Below, piece after piece: positions 43,977-52,155 of a stretch of 64,000 nucleotides of DNA; the first letter of the stretch is position 1; each line of letters starts with the position of its first letter. The notes under the pieces are model-generated. The model was given only the letters and a program-made list of their open reading frames with translations. It was not told the DNA's origin and did not search any database. This stretch comes from Chitinophagales bacterium (GTDB lineage Bacteria; Bacteroidota; Bacteroidia; Chitinophagales; JADIYW01). The position numbers were made by a program, and so were the translations under genes. Where the stretch lies: the NCBI GenBank assembly GCA_019694955.1, contig JAIBAX010000003.1, forward strand, positions 98,617-162,616. Direction: 5' to 3'.

Positions 43977-44894
43977 TTACCGCAACACTTTAAAAGTAGC
44001 ACCCTCAATGGCGAGATCGCTGTTGGGGAAGATTTGCCTGACCTCCTCTAAGAGGAAGTTTAATTCGATATATTTTGAAGAAAAGTGCCCCACGATTAGG
44101 TGTTTTACACCTGCCATTTCCGCCAATATGGCTGCTTGTCCGGTAGTAGAATGATAAGTATCGTTCGCACGCTTCTCTGCATCATTCATGAAAGTAGCTT
44201 CGTGGTACAATAAATCCACGCCATCTATAATAGACCTTAGTTCAGGAAGGAATTTAGTATCACTACAGAAAGCATAGCGGCGCGGTGGATAAGGTGGCAA
44301 TGTCAATGAATCATTCTTAAAAAAACTTCCATCGCTTAATGTAACATCACGACCTTCCTTCAAATCAATGAAATCCTTAGGCAATAGTGTAAGCCCTTTT
44401 GTCTTTTCTCCATTGATGCGTCTCTGAGTACTTTTTTCGACAAACAAAAAACCTGTTGTTGGAATGCGATGCTGTAATGGAAAGCTATGTATTTCAACAT
44501 CTGCATCTGAAAACAACAATTCCTGGTGATTATCTTGTGTTTTAACAAATAGCAGCGGATAATTTAATTGCGTTCCACCTGCCTTTAACTGCAATTGTAT
44601 GATTTCTTCTAAAAGTGGTGGACCATAAATCGTTAGGGGCTCGAGTCGTTGTAGCAATTGAAACGTAGTAATAACGCCAATCAACCCGTAATAATGATCG
44701 CCGTGCAAGTGACTGATGAAGATATGATTGATCTTGAAGCGTTTTACCTTAAAATCATTCATTCTCATCTGCGTTCCTTCGCCGCAGTCTACCAAAAAAT
44801 ACTTATCATGGATATTTACCAACTGTGATGTAGGATGCCTTCCATGTTGTGCAACTGCAGAATTGCTACCCAGTATTTTTACTTCGAATGTCAA
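43977..44894 (-). CDS. rnz: Ribonuclease Z (tRNA 3' endonuclease)
   Basis: The 305-residue metallo-beta-lactamase enzyme matures tRNA 3' ends. It starts FEVKILGSNSAVAQHGRHPT, has the zinc motif IFISHLHGDHYYGLIGVITT, then YAFCSDTKFLPELRSIIDGV, DLLYHEATFMNDAEKRANDT and a final zinc histidine in KHLIVGHFSSKYIEL. The length is that of the short bacterial form. It is followed downstream by the aminotransferase operon after a 140-bp gap. Confidence 0.95.
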   Translation of the reverse strand: MTFEVKILGSNSAVAQHGRHPTSQLVNIHDKYFLVDCGEGTQMRMNDFKVKRFKINHIFISHLHGDHYYGLIGVITTFQLLQRLEPLTIYGPPLLEEIIQLQLKAGGTQLNYPLLFVKTQDNHQELLFSDADVEIHSFPLQHRIPTTGFLFVEKSTQRRINGEKTKGLTLLPKDFIDLKEGRDVTLSDGSFFKNDSLTLPPYPPRRYAFCSDTKFLPELRSIIDGVDLLYHEATFMNDAEKRANDTYHSTTGQAAILAEMAGVKHLIVGHFSSKYIELNFLLEEVRQIFPNSDLAIEGATFKVLR

Positions 44895-44897
44895 TGA

Positions 44898-45266
44898 TTA
44901 TTTTTTGAGTTCTCTTTCGAGCTCCTCCATTTTTACGTAATCCTCGCCTTCACTCACTGTTGGCACTACGCTCAGGATTCCATCCAATTGAGATATTTTA
45001 ATTAACTTTTTTACGTTGTCATGCAGTCCTGTGAGCACAAAAGAACCATCCGCATCCTTGCAGACGCGATTTCCTACCAAAATGGCACTCAACCCGGATG
45101 AGTCTACATACTCCACTTCTTCAAGGTTTAGGATGATATTCTTGTATCCTTCAGCATTAAAAAATAAAAACTCAGATTTCAATTTAGGGGCCGTTAGTGA
45201 GTTTAATCTATTTTCTTGCAATTCAAGAATTACCGTATTATCGTATTTTTCTACTGAGAATTTCAT
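44898..45266 (-). CDS. STAS-domain anti-sigma factor antagonist
   Basis: The 122-residue protein is a single STAS domain. It begins MKFSVEKYDNTVILELQENR, and the phosphorylatable serine is in VEYVDSSGLSAILVGNRVCK, as in SpoIIAA-like antagonists. An acidic helical tail (EGEDYVKMEELERELKK) follows. Such proteins relay phosphorylation-dependent partner switching in the cytoplasm. No anti-sigma kinase or PP2C phosphatase lies nearby. It is 3 bp upstream of rnz, so the two are probably co-transcribed. Confidence 0.88.
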   Translation of the reverse strand: MKFSVEKYDNTVILELQENRLNSLTAPKLKSEFLFFNAEGYKNIILNLEEVEYVDSSGLSAILVGNRVCKDADGSFVLTGLHDNVKKLIKISQLDGILSVVPTVSEGEDYVKMEELERELKK

Positions 45267-45305
45267 TTTACCAAATTTTTGTCAAACATACGAAAAATGT
45301 TGATA

Positions 45306-45866
45306 TTATTTAACCTCGAGGGTTGAAAAGTGAAAATCGTTATAGTCTTTCAAATCATTGAACCATAATGGTACCAACCTCGAGGGTTGCTGCCAAAACG
45401 AACTATACGGATAATCTCTAAAGTCCCGTATCAGCCCATGCTTTTCCGGATTTCTGTGTATATACCGTATCGTTTCAAGAAAATAACTTTCCTCAGTAAT
45501 CAGTTTCCGCTTAAACCTTTCCGACAATAGTTTCCCGATTCGGTCATACTTTATATTGATATATTTTGAGTATGAATTAAAGCAATTGGAAAAACTCTGC
45601 GACACACAATGAAGAATACTAAATTTTTCAATCTTTGCCCCATAATATTTAATCAGTTCATTATCAGTATGTATATAGATCAAAAAGTGAAAGTGATTAG
45701 GTAATAAACAATAGGCATAGGTCGTCGCTATGGGATCGATGTACTTTTTCCATGTTGCTAAAAATCTGTCATAATCTTCTCTTTTAAGAAAGATGTTTTC
45801 TTTGTTATTACCCCTGTTATAAACATGGTAAAATTGTTCCGGCTGTAAAAATGTTGTTTGTACCAT
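45306..45866 (-). CDS. Y1 (HUH) transposase of the REP-associated RAYT type
   Basis: The 186-residue single-strand transposase begins EQFYHVYNRGNNKENIFLKR and has the HUH histidine pair in LLPNHFHFLIYIHTD. The catalytic-tyrosine region is SERFKRKLITEESYFLETIR. The C-terminus (DYPYSSFWQQPSRLVPLW) is the typical RAYT ending. REP palindromes lie inside its 3' coding end (45311-45325 and 45375-45389) and just upstream (45926-46061). It is complete and likely functional, and is the best candidate for mobilising the palindromes of this window. Confidence 0.85.
   Translation of the reverse strand: MVQTTFLQPEQFYHVYNRGNNKENIFLKREDYDRFLATWKKYIDPIATTYAYCLLPNHFHFLIYIHTDNELIKYYGAKIEKFSILHCVSQSFSNCFNSYSKYINIKYDRIGKLLSERFKRKLITEESYFLETIRYIHRNPEKHGLIRDFRDYPYSSFWQQPSRLVPLWFNDLKDYNDFHFSTLEVK
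45311..45389. repeat. Two REP-like palindromes inside the RAYT coding end
   Basis: TAACCTCGAGGGTTG at 45311-45325 and CAACCTCGAGGGTTG at 45375-45389 are read in the gene as the codons for QQPSRLV and FSTLEVK. They are the same bulged variant as the P12 copy in rnpB. Confidence 0.8.
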
Positions 45867-45925
45867 AATAATTTTGTTTACTTACTTATATAGATACAAA
45901 TCCAGATAAAATTCCACAAAAAAAT

Positions 45926-46061
45926 CAACCTCCGAGGTTACTTTTTTTTCATTTTATATAAAACATGTTGATTTTCAATAAATTAAAATTTGACTGATAA
46001 AAAAATGCCTACATCGAAGGTCAACCCTCGAGGTAGATTAAAAAATCAACCTCCGAGGTCA
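45926..46061. repeat. REP-like palindrome cluster upstream of the RAYT gene
   Basis: CAACCTCCGAGGTTA at 45926-45940, CAACCCTCGAGGTA at 46022-46035 and CAACCTCCGAGGTC at 46047-46060 lie between the RAYT gene and the phosphohexomutase gene. The intervening sequence is AT-rich with no gene. TATTTTTG at 46080-46087 may be the -7 element for the gene at 46106. Confidence 0.75.
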
Positions 46062-46105
46062 ACAAATCAGGTAATTTGCTATTTTTGACGATTATTTTTA
46101 TTACT

Positions 46106-47512
46106 ATGACTTCAATAAAATTTGGAACCGACGGCTGGCGTGCTATCATCGCCCAAGATTTTACTACTGATAATGTTGCCCGTGTAGCAAGTGCTACGGC
46201 ACAATGGCTTAAAAATGAGCAACTTCCTTTATCCGTCGTCATTGGTCATGATTGCAGATTCGGTGGCGAACTCTTTGCCGAAACAACTGCTCGAATCATG
46301 GCGGATGCCGGAATAAAAGTATACCTCGCCAAAGGTATCGTCAGTACGCCTATGATTTCTTTAGGTGCTAACAAATTAAATACGGGATGTGGCGTCGTCA
46401 TAACGGCGAGTCATAACCCCCCATCCTATAATGGCTACAAGCTAAAATCTCCTTATGGCGGCCCTACTATCCCGTCAGAAATTGCTAAAGTAGAAAGTAT
46501 TATTCCAAATACCGTTCCGATTGCTACGTCTTCAATTGAGCAACTATTAAAGAATAATATGCTCGAGTACGTTGATTTGGAAACCATGTATTTTGATCAT
46601 GTGGAAGCCTCTTTCGACATGGAAAAAATCAGAAACTGTGGAATGGTATTCGCCTATGATGCCATGTATGGTGCCGGACAAAAAATCGTCAAAAGACTCA
46701 TCCCCAACATTGTTCACTTACACTGCGATGAGAATCCTTCATTCAAGGGACAAGCACCGGAACCGTTACACAAAAATTTGCTTGAATTCTCCAAATTAAT
46801 ACAACATGCAACCGATATTGACTTTGGTTTTGCAAATGATGGCGATGCCGATAGAATTGGCGCCTACGACTCTAAAGGCAAATTTGTCGACTCACATCAC
46901 GTCATCCTTTTGTTGATACATTATTTATACAAGTATAAAGGCATGCGTGGCAAAGTTGTCATCGCATTTTCGGTTTCTTCTAAGGTAAAAAAACTATGTG
47001 AAGCCTATGGCTTAGAATGTCAGGTGACTAAAATAGGATTCAAGTATATCTGCGAGATCATGGTGAATGAAGATGTACTGTTGGGTGGCGAAGAATCCGG
47101 TGGCATCGCCATTAAAGGTCATATCCCTGAGCGCGATGGTGTTTGGAATGCGCTGACACTCATAGAATTTATGGCAAAAACGGGCAAATCCCTAGAAGAA
47201 TTAATTCAGGAAGTATATGATGTGATCGGGCCCTTCGACTATGACAGATATGATGTTCATGTTGAGGATGCGCTAAAAAATCAAATCATGGAAAATTGTG
47301 CCAACGATGTATATACTACCTTTGGAGACTTCAAAGTACAGTCTGTAGAGAAAATTGATGGTTACAAATTCCATTTAGATGAAAACTCTTGGGTGATGTT
47401 GCGCGCCAGTGGTACAGAACCGGTTCTCCGCATTTATAGCGAAAGTGAAGATTATGCGAAAGTAATCCGTATTTTAGATACCGTGAAAAGAGAATTAATA
47501 GACAACGCCTAA
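46106..47512 (+). CDS. Phosphoglucomutase/phosphomannomutase family protein
   Basis: The 468-residue alpha-D-phosphohexomutase starts at ATG 46106 (MTSIKFGTDGWRAIIAQDFT); the upstream extension to 46076 overlaps the presumed promoter. The phosphoserine loop is VVITASHNPPSYNGYK, the metal loop FANDGDADRIGAYDSKGK, the sugar-binding loop LLGGEESGGIAIKGHIPERD and the phosphate-binding loop WVMLRASGTEPVLRIYSES. All four active-site segments are intact. It could supply glucose-1-phosphate or mannose-1-phosphate for the envelope; the sequence does not settle which. Confidence 0.9.
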   Translation: MTSIKFGTDGWRAIIAQDFTTDNVARVASATAQWLKNEQLPLSVVIGHDCRFGGELFAETTARIMADAGIKVYLAKGIVSTPMISLGANKLNTGCGVVITASHNPPSYNGYKLKSPYGGPTIPSEIAKVESIIPNTVPIATSSIEQLLKNNMLEYVDLETMYFDHVEASFDMEKIRNCGMVFAYDAMYGAGQKIVKRLIPNIVHLHCDENPSFKGQAPEPLHKNLLEFSKLIQHATDIDFGFANDGDADRIGAYDSKGKFVDSHHVILLLIHYLYKYKGMRGKVVIAFSVSSKVKKLCEAYGLECQVTKIGFKYICEIMVNEDVLLGGEESGGIAIKGHIPERDGVWNALTLIEFMAKTGKSLEELIQEVYDVIGPFDYDRYDVHVEDALKNQIMENCANDVYTTFGDFKVQSVEKIDGYKFHLDENSWVMLRASGTEPVLRIYSESEDYAKVIRILDTVKRELIDNA

Positions 47513-47522
47513 ACATTATATC

Positions 47523-48737
47523 TTGCACCAGCTAATACTAAAGAACATTATCAAGAAATTCCCCATTAAAACATGGGGGTTGATACTTGTTTTTTGGTGC
47601 GGATATGCGCAAAGTCAAGAACTAAGCCTGTTGGATGTTAGCGTAGGATTAAAACTAAAAGCGGCGTCCTCTTTAGACTTTTATCAGATAGCTTCTTCTG
47701 CGACACAAGAAATAGATTCCTGCGCACAGGCGATGACCAATGACCCACCACCTGAAGAGGCTACTTCTGCAGAAATGACTGAATTAGAAGACTCTGCATA
47801 TGCTGGCAGACACCGCATTTGCAAGCCTTATAAATTCTTCGAACGCTCCCCAACGCTCAATAAACCAAGGATAGGCATGATAACCGGAACGATTGGCGGG
47901 TTATATTTGGGCTTAAATTTTTGGTGGTCAAAAGCTTGGTATGCCAATTATGAAAGAACAAAATTTCATCTCTTCAACGACAGCCGCGAATGGAATCAAT
48001 TAGATAAAATTGGACATAGTTATAGTGCATATTTGGAAACGACTTTGGGCTCAAACATGTTTAAATGGGCAGGAATGAAGCCTAAAAAAGCTGCTTGGCT
48101 GGCTTTTGGAACTGCACAGATGTGGCAGATGGCTATTGAAATGCAAGACGCTTTTTCCGCTAAATGGGGTTTCTCTTTAGCAGATGTCGGCTTCAACCTC
48201 GCTGGTTCGGGATGGAATATCTGGCAAGAGTATGCCTTTGGCGAGCAACGCATTTGGCTAAAGGAATCGGCATGGCCCACCAAATATCCGGACAGTTTGC
48301 AAACGAGGGCCGACGCACTCTTCGGCGCATCCTTCGCAGAAGGCATCCTCAAAGACTATAATAGCACTACTTTTTGGTTGTCTGCCAGCATTGGCTCCTT
48401 CATCAAAAAACCGGATAGCAAATTCCCCAAATGGATAAACGTAGCCTTCGGGTATGGCGCTCAAAACATGTATGGCGGTTTCGAAAACAAATGGTGCAAA
48501 GATGGTGACGTAGATGAACCCATAGAAAACTGCCCACCGGAAAATATCGTCGACAGAACCGATATTGAGCGCATCAGACAGTTTTACCTCTCCGCAGATA
48601 TCGACTGGACAAGAATTCCCACCAAATCAAAAGGCCTCAAAACATTCTTTTCTATCATCAACATGATAAAAATCCCCTTCCCAGCCGTAGAGTTCAATAC
48701 AGCACGACAGGTGAAGTGGCATTGGCTGATGTTTTAG
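47523..48737 (+). CDS. DUF2279 envelope protein
   Basis: The 404-residue protein starts at TTG 47523, giving a signal peptide KTWGLILVFWCGYAQSQELS. The DUF2279 core is clear: FNDSREWNQLDKIGHSYSAY, WLAFGTAQMWQMAIEMQDAF, WGFSLADVGFNLAGSGWNIW and FGYGAQNMYGGFENKW. The early part holds an acidic region (DPPPEEATSAEMTELEDSAY). These proteins are predicted outer-membrane or periplasmic, with unknown role. It lies 10 bp after the mutase gene, so co-transcription is likely. Confidence 0.75.
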   Translation: MHQLILKNIIKKFPIKTWGLILVFWCGYAQSQELSLLDVSVGLKLKAASSLDFYQIASSATQEIDSCAQAMTNDPPPEEATSAEMTELEDSAYAGRHRICKPYKFFERSPTLNKPRIGMITGTIGGLYLGLNFWWSKAWYANYERTKFHLFNDSREWNQLDKIGHSYSAYLETTLGSNMFKWAGMKPKKAAWLAFGTAQMWQMAIEMQDAFSAKWGFSLADVGFNLAGSGWNIWQEYAFGEQRIWLKESAWPTKYPDSLQTRADALFGASFAEGILKDYNSTTFWLSASIGSFIKKPDSKFPKWINVAFGYGAQNMYGGFENKWCKDGDVDEPIENCPPENIVDRTDIERIRQFYLSADIDWTRIPTKSKGLKTFFSIINMIKIPFPAVEFNTARQVKWHWLMF

Positions 48738-49621
48738 TGGACGTTAGGCGTATTGCGATAAAAGACGAGCGACAACGAGGAGCCAATCTTTAATTATAAA
48801 TTTTTAATTAAGAATGCAACTTTTGATGTTTTAGTGGAAAACTCAAAAATCTATAAGTATTATTATGGCACCGAACACGTGCTCCATTTATAGTCCTCAT
48901 GCTACCCACAAAGCCGCCCTATTCCGGGCTACCATTGCGCCCGTTGGTGCAGGGGGCGTCATGAGTGATGCGTCATACGTCAAGCGACAAAATGCCACCT
49001 TCAACCATTCCCGTGAGCCAATCTTTAATTATAAATTTTTAATTAAGAATCACTATTGTCCGATAAAATTATTTTCCGCATTATTTAAATTCATAATTAA
49101 TTGATTATCAATTATATTTGCAATAAAGAATTGACAATTTTCAAAAACAAGCTGGTATCATACAATAGTTTTACTATTAACTTAAGATTTGTCGATGATT
49201 GATAAATATAGTGAGAAATATAAATTATTAGCATTAATTAATAAGTAAGAGCCAATTATAACTATTTGATTTTCATGCTAAATGTTTGTCACTTTTTTGT
49301 CTTGATACAAAAAAGAATTACGAAGTACTCACGAATACCTTTAAAAATAATTAGCGGATGAGTAAACCAAAAAAAATCAAGACATCCCGATAGCAATCGG
49401 GACGCTCCACGCCTCAACAACCCACGCTCGCCGCCGATTTTTGTCATGCCCACGCACATTTTTATTTTTTCCGGACAATAAGAATTAAGAATGCACCCTT
49501 TGATGTTTTAGTGGACGTAATGTGTATAGCGATAAACGTCACCTGAAAACGATGAGCCAATCTTTAATTATTAATTTTTAATTAAGAATTAAGTATGCAA
49601 AATTATTCTGTTTGCTCCTTT
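48738..49621. other. Gene-free mosaic of decayed repeats
   Basis: No plausible gene is visible. The phrase GAGCCAATCTTTAATTATAA plus TTTTTAATTAAGAAT occurs at about 48779, 49015 and 49555. GATGTTTTAGTGGACGT occurs at about 48730 and 49503. The dispersed element copy C lies at 48865-48955. Hairpins CTTTTTTGTCTTGATACAAA (about 49291) and CCCGATAGCAATCGGG (about 49386) are also present. This is a landing zone for intergenic elements. Confidence 0.6.
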
Positions 49622-50275
49622 TCATTTACCAACCTTCGCTCCCACTGTCACCACATAATTGAAAATGAACCCTTTGTCGAAGGTGAGCGTTTCGGCAATT
49701 TGAATGCCATTTCGTGATAGGAAGGATTCGTATTCTTTTAAGTCGTACTGATGGGGATGCAATGCATCGCCGGGAATCAGGCGGAAGAGGTGCTTTAGGA
49801 AGGAGTGATTGTGTGCATCGGTGCTTACAACGATTTTTCCGCCCGGCTTCAGGGATTTTACCAAATTATGATAGCACAAAGATAAATCTGACACATGGTT
49901 GATGGCGTTCAGACAAAAAATGAGGTCATACTTGTCCGGTGCATTCAAGGTTTCTAGCGGTTGGTGCAAAAAATGCACCCATGGCGTTGCTTCCGGCTGA
50001 AAATGAGGCAATTCCATATATTTATCCAGCAGTGGATCCAAAGCATCCACCTGATTTCCCTCTAGAACAAGGTTAATCCCGGCGGGACCACAACCTGCAT
50101 CTAAAATGTTTAGGCCTTGTAATTCAGGTAGGTGAGCAGATAATTGGGAAAGGAAATGCGTCCAGTACGCTTTTTTCCAGGCGATATAATCTGTAGGATT
50201 TTTCTTGCCCAAATAGTTCTTCCACCAGCGTATTTCTAGTTGTTGCGCAAGCTTCCATTTTGTTGTGGACTTCAT
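49622..50275 (-). CDS. Class I SAM-dependent methyltransferase
   Basis: The 217-residue cytoplasmic protein has the SAM-binding motif I in LNILDAGCGPAGINLVLEGN, motif II in DLIFCLNAINHVSDLSLCYH, and a post-motif KPGGKIVVSTDAHNHSFLKH. It resembles UbiE/COQ5-like or bacteriochlorophyll-type small-molecule methyltransferases. The N-terminus (LEIRWWKNYLGKKNPTDYIA) is unusual for the family. The substrate is unknown. It is divergent from rnpB. Confidence 0.8.
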   Translation of the reverse strand: MKSTTKWKLAQQLEIRWWKNYLGKKNPTDYIAWKKAYWTHFLSQLSAHLPELQGLNILDAGCGPAGINLVLEGNQVDALDPLLDKYMELPHFQPEATPWVHFLHQPLETLNAPDKYDLIFCLNAINHVSDLSLCYHNLVKSLKPGGKIVVSTDAHNHSFLKHLFRLIPGDALHPHQYDLKEYESFLSRNGIQIAETLTFDKGFIFNYVVTVGAKVGK

Positions 50276-50369
50276 GTTGCAAAAGTAAGGAATGTATTTA
50301 AATTGATACGATTTGATACGTTTAGATTTGATTATAATACGAAAGAGGCATTATCCAAGCAGCTGCATT

Positions 50370-50424
50370 AGAAATTTACTGCAAGAAAACGCTCCTTCAT
50401 GTCTATTTCTGCACGCATTTTTCT
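50370..50424. repeat. Dispersed 55-bp element (copy near rnpB)
   Basis: AGAAATTTACTGCAAGAAAA followed by a CTTCAT..CTATTTCTG block and CATTTTTCT is repeated at 54339-54393 with a few changes. In each copy a hairpin follows at the right edge; here it is the REP palindrome CAACCTCCGAGGTTC at 50425-50439. Confidence 0.65.
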
Positions 50425-50457
50425 CAACCTCCGAGGTTCATTTAATCACAAATACAG

Positions 50458-50465
50458 TATCTTTG
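50458..50465 (+). promoter_or_regulatory. -7 element of the rnpB promoter
   Basis: TATCTTTG matches TAnnTTTG and places the start of transcription at about 50470, which coincides with the first P1 base of RNase P RNA. The -33 position falls in the REP palindrome at 50425-50439, and no TTTG is seen there. Confidence 0.6.
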
Positions 50466-50468
50466 CCA

Positions 50469-50864
50469 ACGGCAGGCTGTAACGTCGCCTCAACCTCCGA
50501 GGTTGGGGAGGAAAGTCCGGGCAGCAAAGGGCAACCCGCCACCTAACAGGTGGTTTCGCTATCAGGTGGAAGGAAAGTGCCACAGAAAATAACCGCCACA
50601 ACCCTCGAGGTTGCGGTAAGGGTGAAAACGTAGGGTAAGTGCCTACGCTGTGTATTGGCAACAATATGCAGGGGTAAACCCCGGGTGCTGAAAAACCAAA
50701 TAGGCTACAGGTAACAACGGCCCGTTGTATTTTGCTTCGGCAAAGGCTGTAGTGGGTAGGTTGCTAGATGCTGTTGGCAACAACAGTACCAGATAAATGA
50801 CGTTCGCTCGTGCATGAACCCCACGCGGTAACAGAACCCGGCTTATTGGCCTGCCTGTTTTTTT
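50469..50864 (+). ncRNA. rnpB: RNase P RNA (class A)
   Basis: The catalytic RNA of RNase P matures tRNA 5' ends. P1 is formed by GGCAGGC at 50471-50477 and GCCTGCC at 50849-50855. Conserved blocks follow in order: GAGGAAAGTCCGGGC, GGAAAGTGCCACAGAAAATA, ACCGCC, GGTAAGGGTGAAA, GTAAACCCC, CAGATAAATGA and ACAGAACCCGGCTTA. The peripheral helices P3 (50491-50505) and P12 (50599-50613) consist of the palindromes CAACCTCCGAGGTTG and CAACCCTCGAGGTTG, which are dispersed elsewhere. A T7 run after P1 probably ends transcription. Confidence 0.95.
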
Positions 50865-51365
50865 ATTGGAGAATAGTGATGATAAATTTAAGAAAACGAC
50901 CATATTTGTAATGTAAAACACTTGCGAAAAATGAGAAAATTACATAGGCGTTGAATTTCAATCATTTACATTAAATATGAAAAAATGAAGGAATAACCAA
51001 AACACCTTAAAAAATACGCAAGTGCCTAATTAGAAATGTGTTCTAAAAAGTGTTGCGAAAAAAGTATAGAAATATAAAAAGTTCATTGACATATTTTATT
51101 CAATATCAATAAGTTACGCAATTAAAATAATGCTCATTTTCGCAAATATAAAATTGGCAGAAATTGGCAAAAATTGTTGCGAAGAATTTGTGATATTAAA
51201 ATATTGGTTATCAGCATATATATAGTGTTAACTTGGGTAAATAGAAATTGCCGGAGAATATATTTGCGAAGAAAATAAAAAAAGTATAGTTTGCAGTTGA
51301 TAATCAATATAAAAGTGTACATTAGCAATGTTGATTAAAAATGGAGAAAGCAATAGAAATGGGTT
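50865..51365. other. AT-rich gene-free segment, possible CRISPR leader
   Basis: About 500 bp of very AT-rich sequence between rnpB and the first CRISPR-like repeat. No plausible gene is visible on either strand, and short frames here are low-complexity. The position, adjacent to intact repeats and with degenerate repeats at the far end, fits a leader. Confidence 0.45.
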
Positions 51366-51618
51366 ATTCAACAGCTTAACGGGGGAAACCTCACTGAAAC
51401 CAATTTCGCATTGATAACACATGTGTTTGATTTTAAATTCAACAGCTTAACGGGGGAAACCTCACTGAAACAGACGAACAATAGGCAAGAAGCAGTGGAA
51501 GTCTGGGTGTGAATTCAACAGCTTAACGGGGGAAACCTCACTGAAACGCACAAGTACACAAAGGAATTCTTTTGTTTCTGAATCTAAAATTCAACAGCTT
51601 AACGGGGGAAACCTCACT
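51366..51618 (+). CRISPR. Short orphan CRISPR-like array
   Basis: A 35-bp repeat begins ATTCAACAGCTTAACG, continues GGGGAAACC and ends TCACTGAAAC. It occurs at 51366-51400, 51437-51471 and 51513-51547 without mismatches, and as a copy truncated at CTCACT at 51589-51618. Spacers are 36, 41 and 41 bp and are unrelated to each other. The GAAAC 3' end is typical of crRNA 5' handles, suggesting plus-strand transcription. No cas gene is in the window. It could instead be another interspersed repeat family. Confidence 0.6.
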
Positions 51619-52026
51619 TTTTCAAGTAATTGGTAATGAGTATTAAGTAATTAGTAGGTATTGGATTTTAATTGATTAGTTTTTTTTGAAATGACTTACG
51701 ACTTATTACCTAAAACTTAAAACTTGTCTTAGCAGCTTAACGGGGGAAACCTCACTTTTTTAAGTAGTTAGTAGTGAGTATTAAGTAATTGGTAGGGTAT
51801 TGGATTTTAATTGATTAGTCTTATTTCAAAATGACTTACGACTTATTACCTAAAACTTAAAACTTGTCTTAGCAGCTTAACGGGGGAAACCTCACTTTTT
51901 TAAGTAGTTAGTAGTGAGTATTAAGTAATTGGTAGGGTATTGGATTTTAATTGATTAGTCTTATTTCAAAATGACTTACGACTTATTACCTAAAACTTAA
52001 AACTTGTCTTAGCAGCTTAACGGGGC
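51595..52026. repeat. Tandem 138-140-bp repeats grown from the CRISPR-like repeat
   Basis: The 24-bp core CAGCTTAACGGGGG + AAACCTCACT recurs at 51595, 51733 and 51873, and as a broken copy at 52013, with spacings of 138, 140 and 140 bp. Between the cores lies a nearly identical filler with TTTTAATTGATTAGT and ATGACTTACGACTTATTACC, ending CTTAAAACTTGTCTTAG. The last core breaks after CGGGG. Confidence 0.8.
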
Positions 52027-52062
52027 ATAAGTCTTAAAACTTATAACTCAAGACTTATAACT

Positions 52063-52119
52063 TCGTGCATGAACCCCATGCGGAAACAGAACCCGACTTA
52101 ATGGCCTGCCTGTTTTTTT
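52063..52119 (+). pseudogene. Second copy of the rnpB 3' end
   Basis: The 57 bp from TCGTGCATGAACCCC to GGCCTGCCTG plus a T7 run match 50808-50864 with four substitutions and no gap. They include the conserved ACAGAACCCGACTTA. No upstream part of rnpB is present, so this cannot make an RNase P RNA. It marks the right boundary of the segment that holds the CRISPR-like array. Confidence 0.85.
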
Positions 52120-52155
52120 GTATATCTCCTTACACAAGGGCTTCTTCTTCGAAGT

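Noticed and set aside
50446..50921. Minus-strand open frames across 50446-50921
   Set aside because: They overlap the RNase P RNA gene, whose conserved bases explain the lack of stops.
50865..51365. Possible small genes in the AT-rich stretch after rnpB
   Set aside because: Frames at 51134-51422 are low-complexity and overlap the first CRISPR-like repeat; no start context or family signal supports them.
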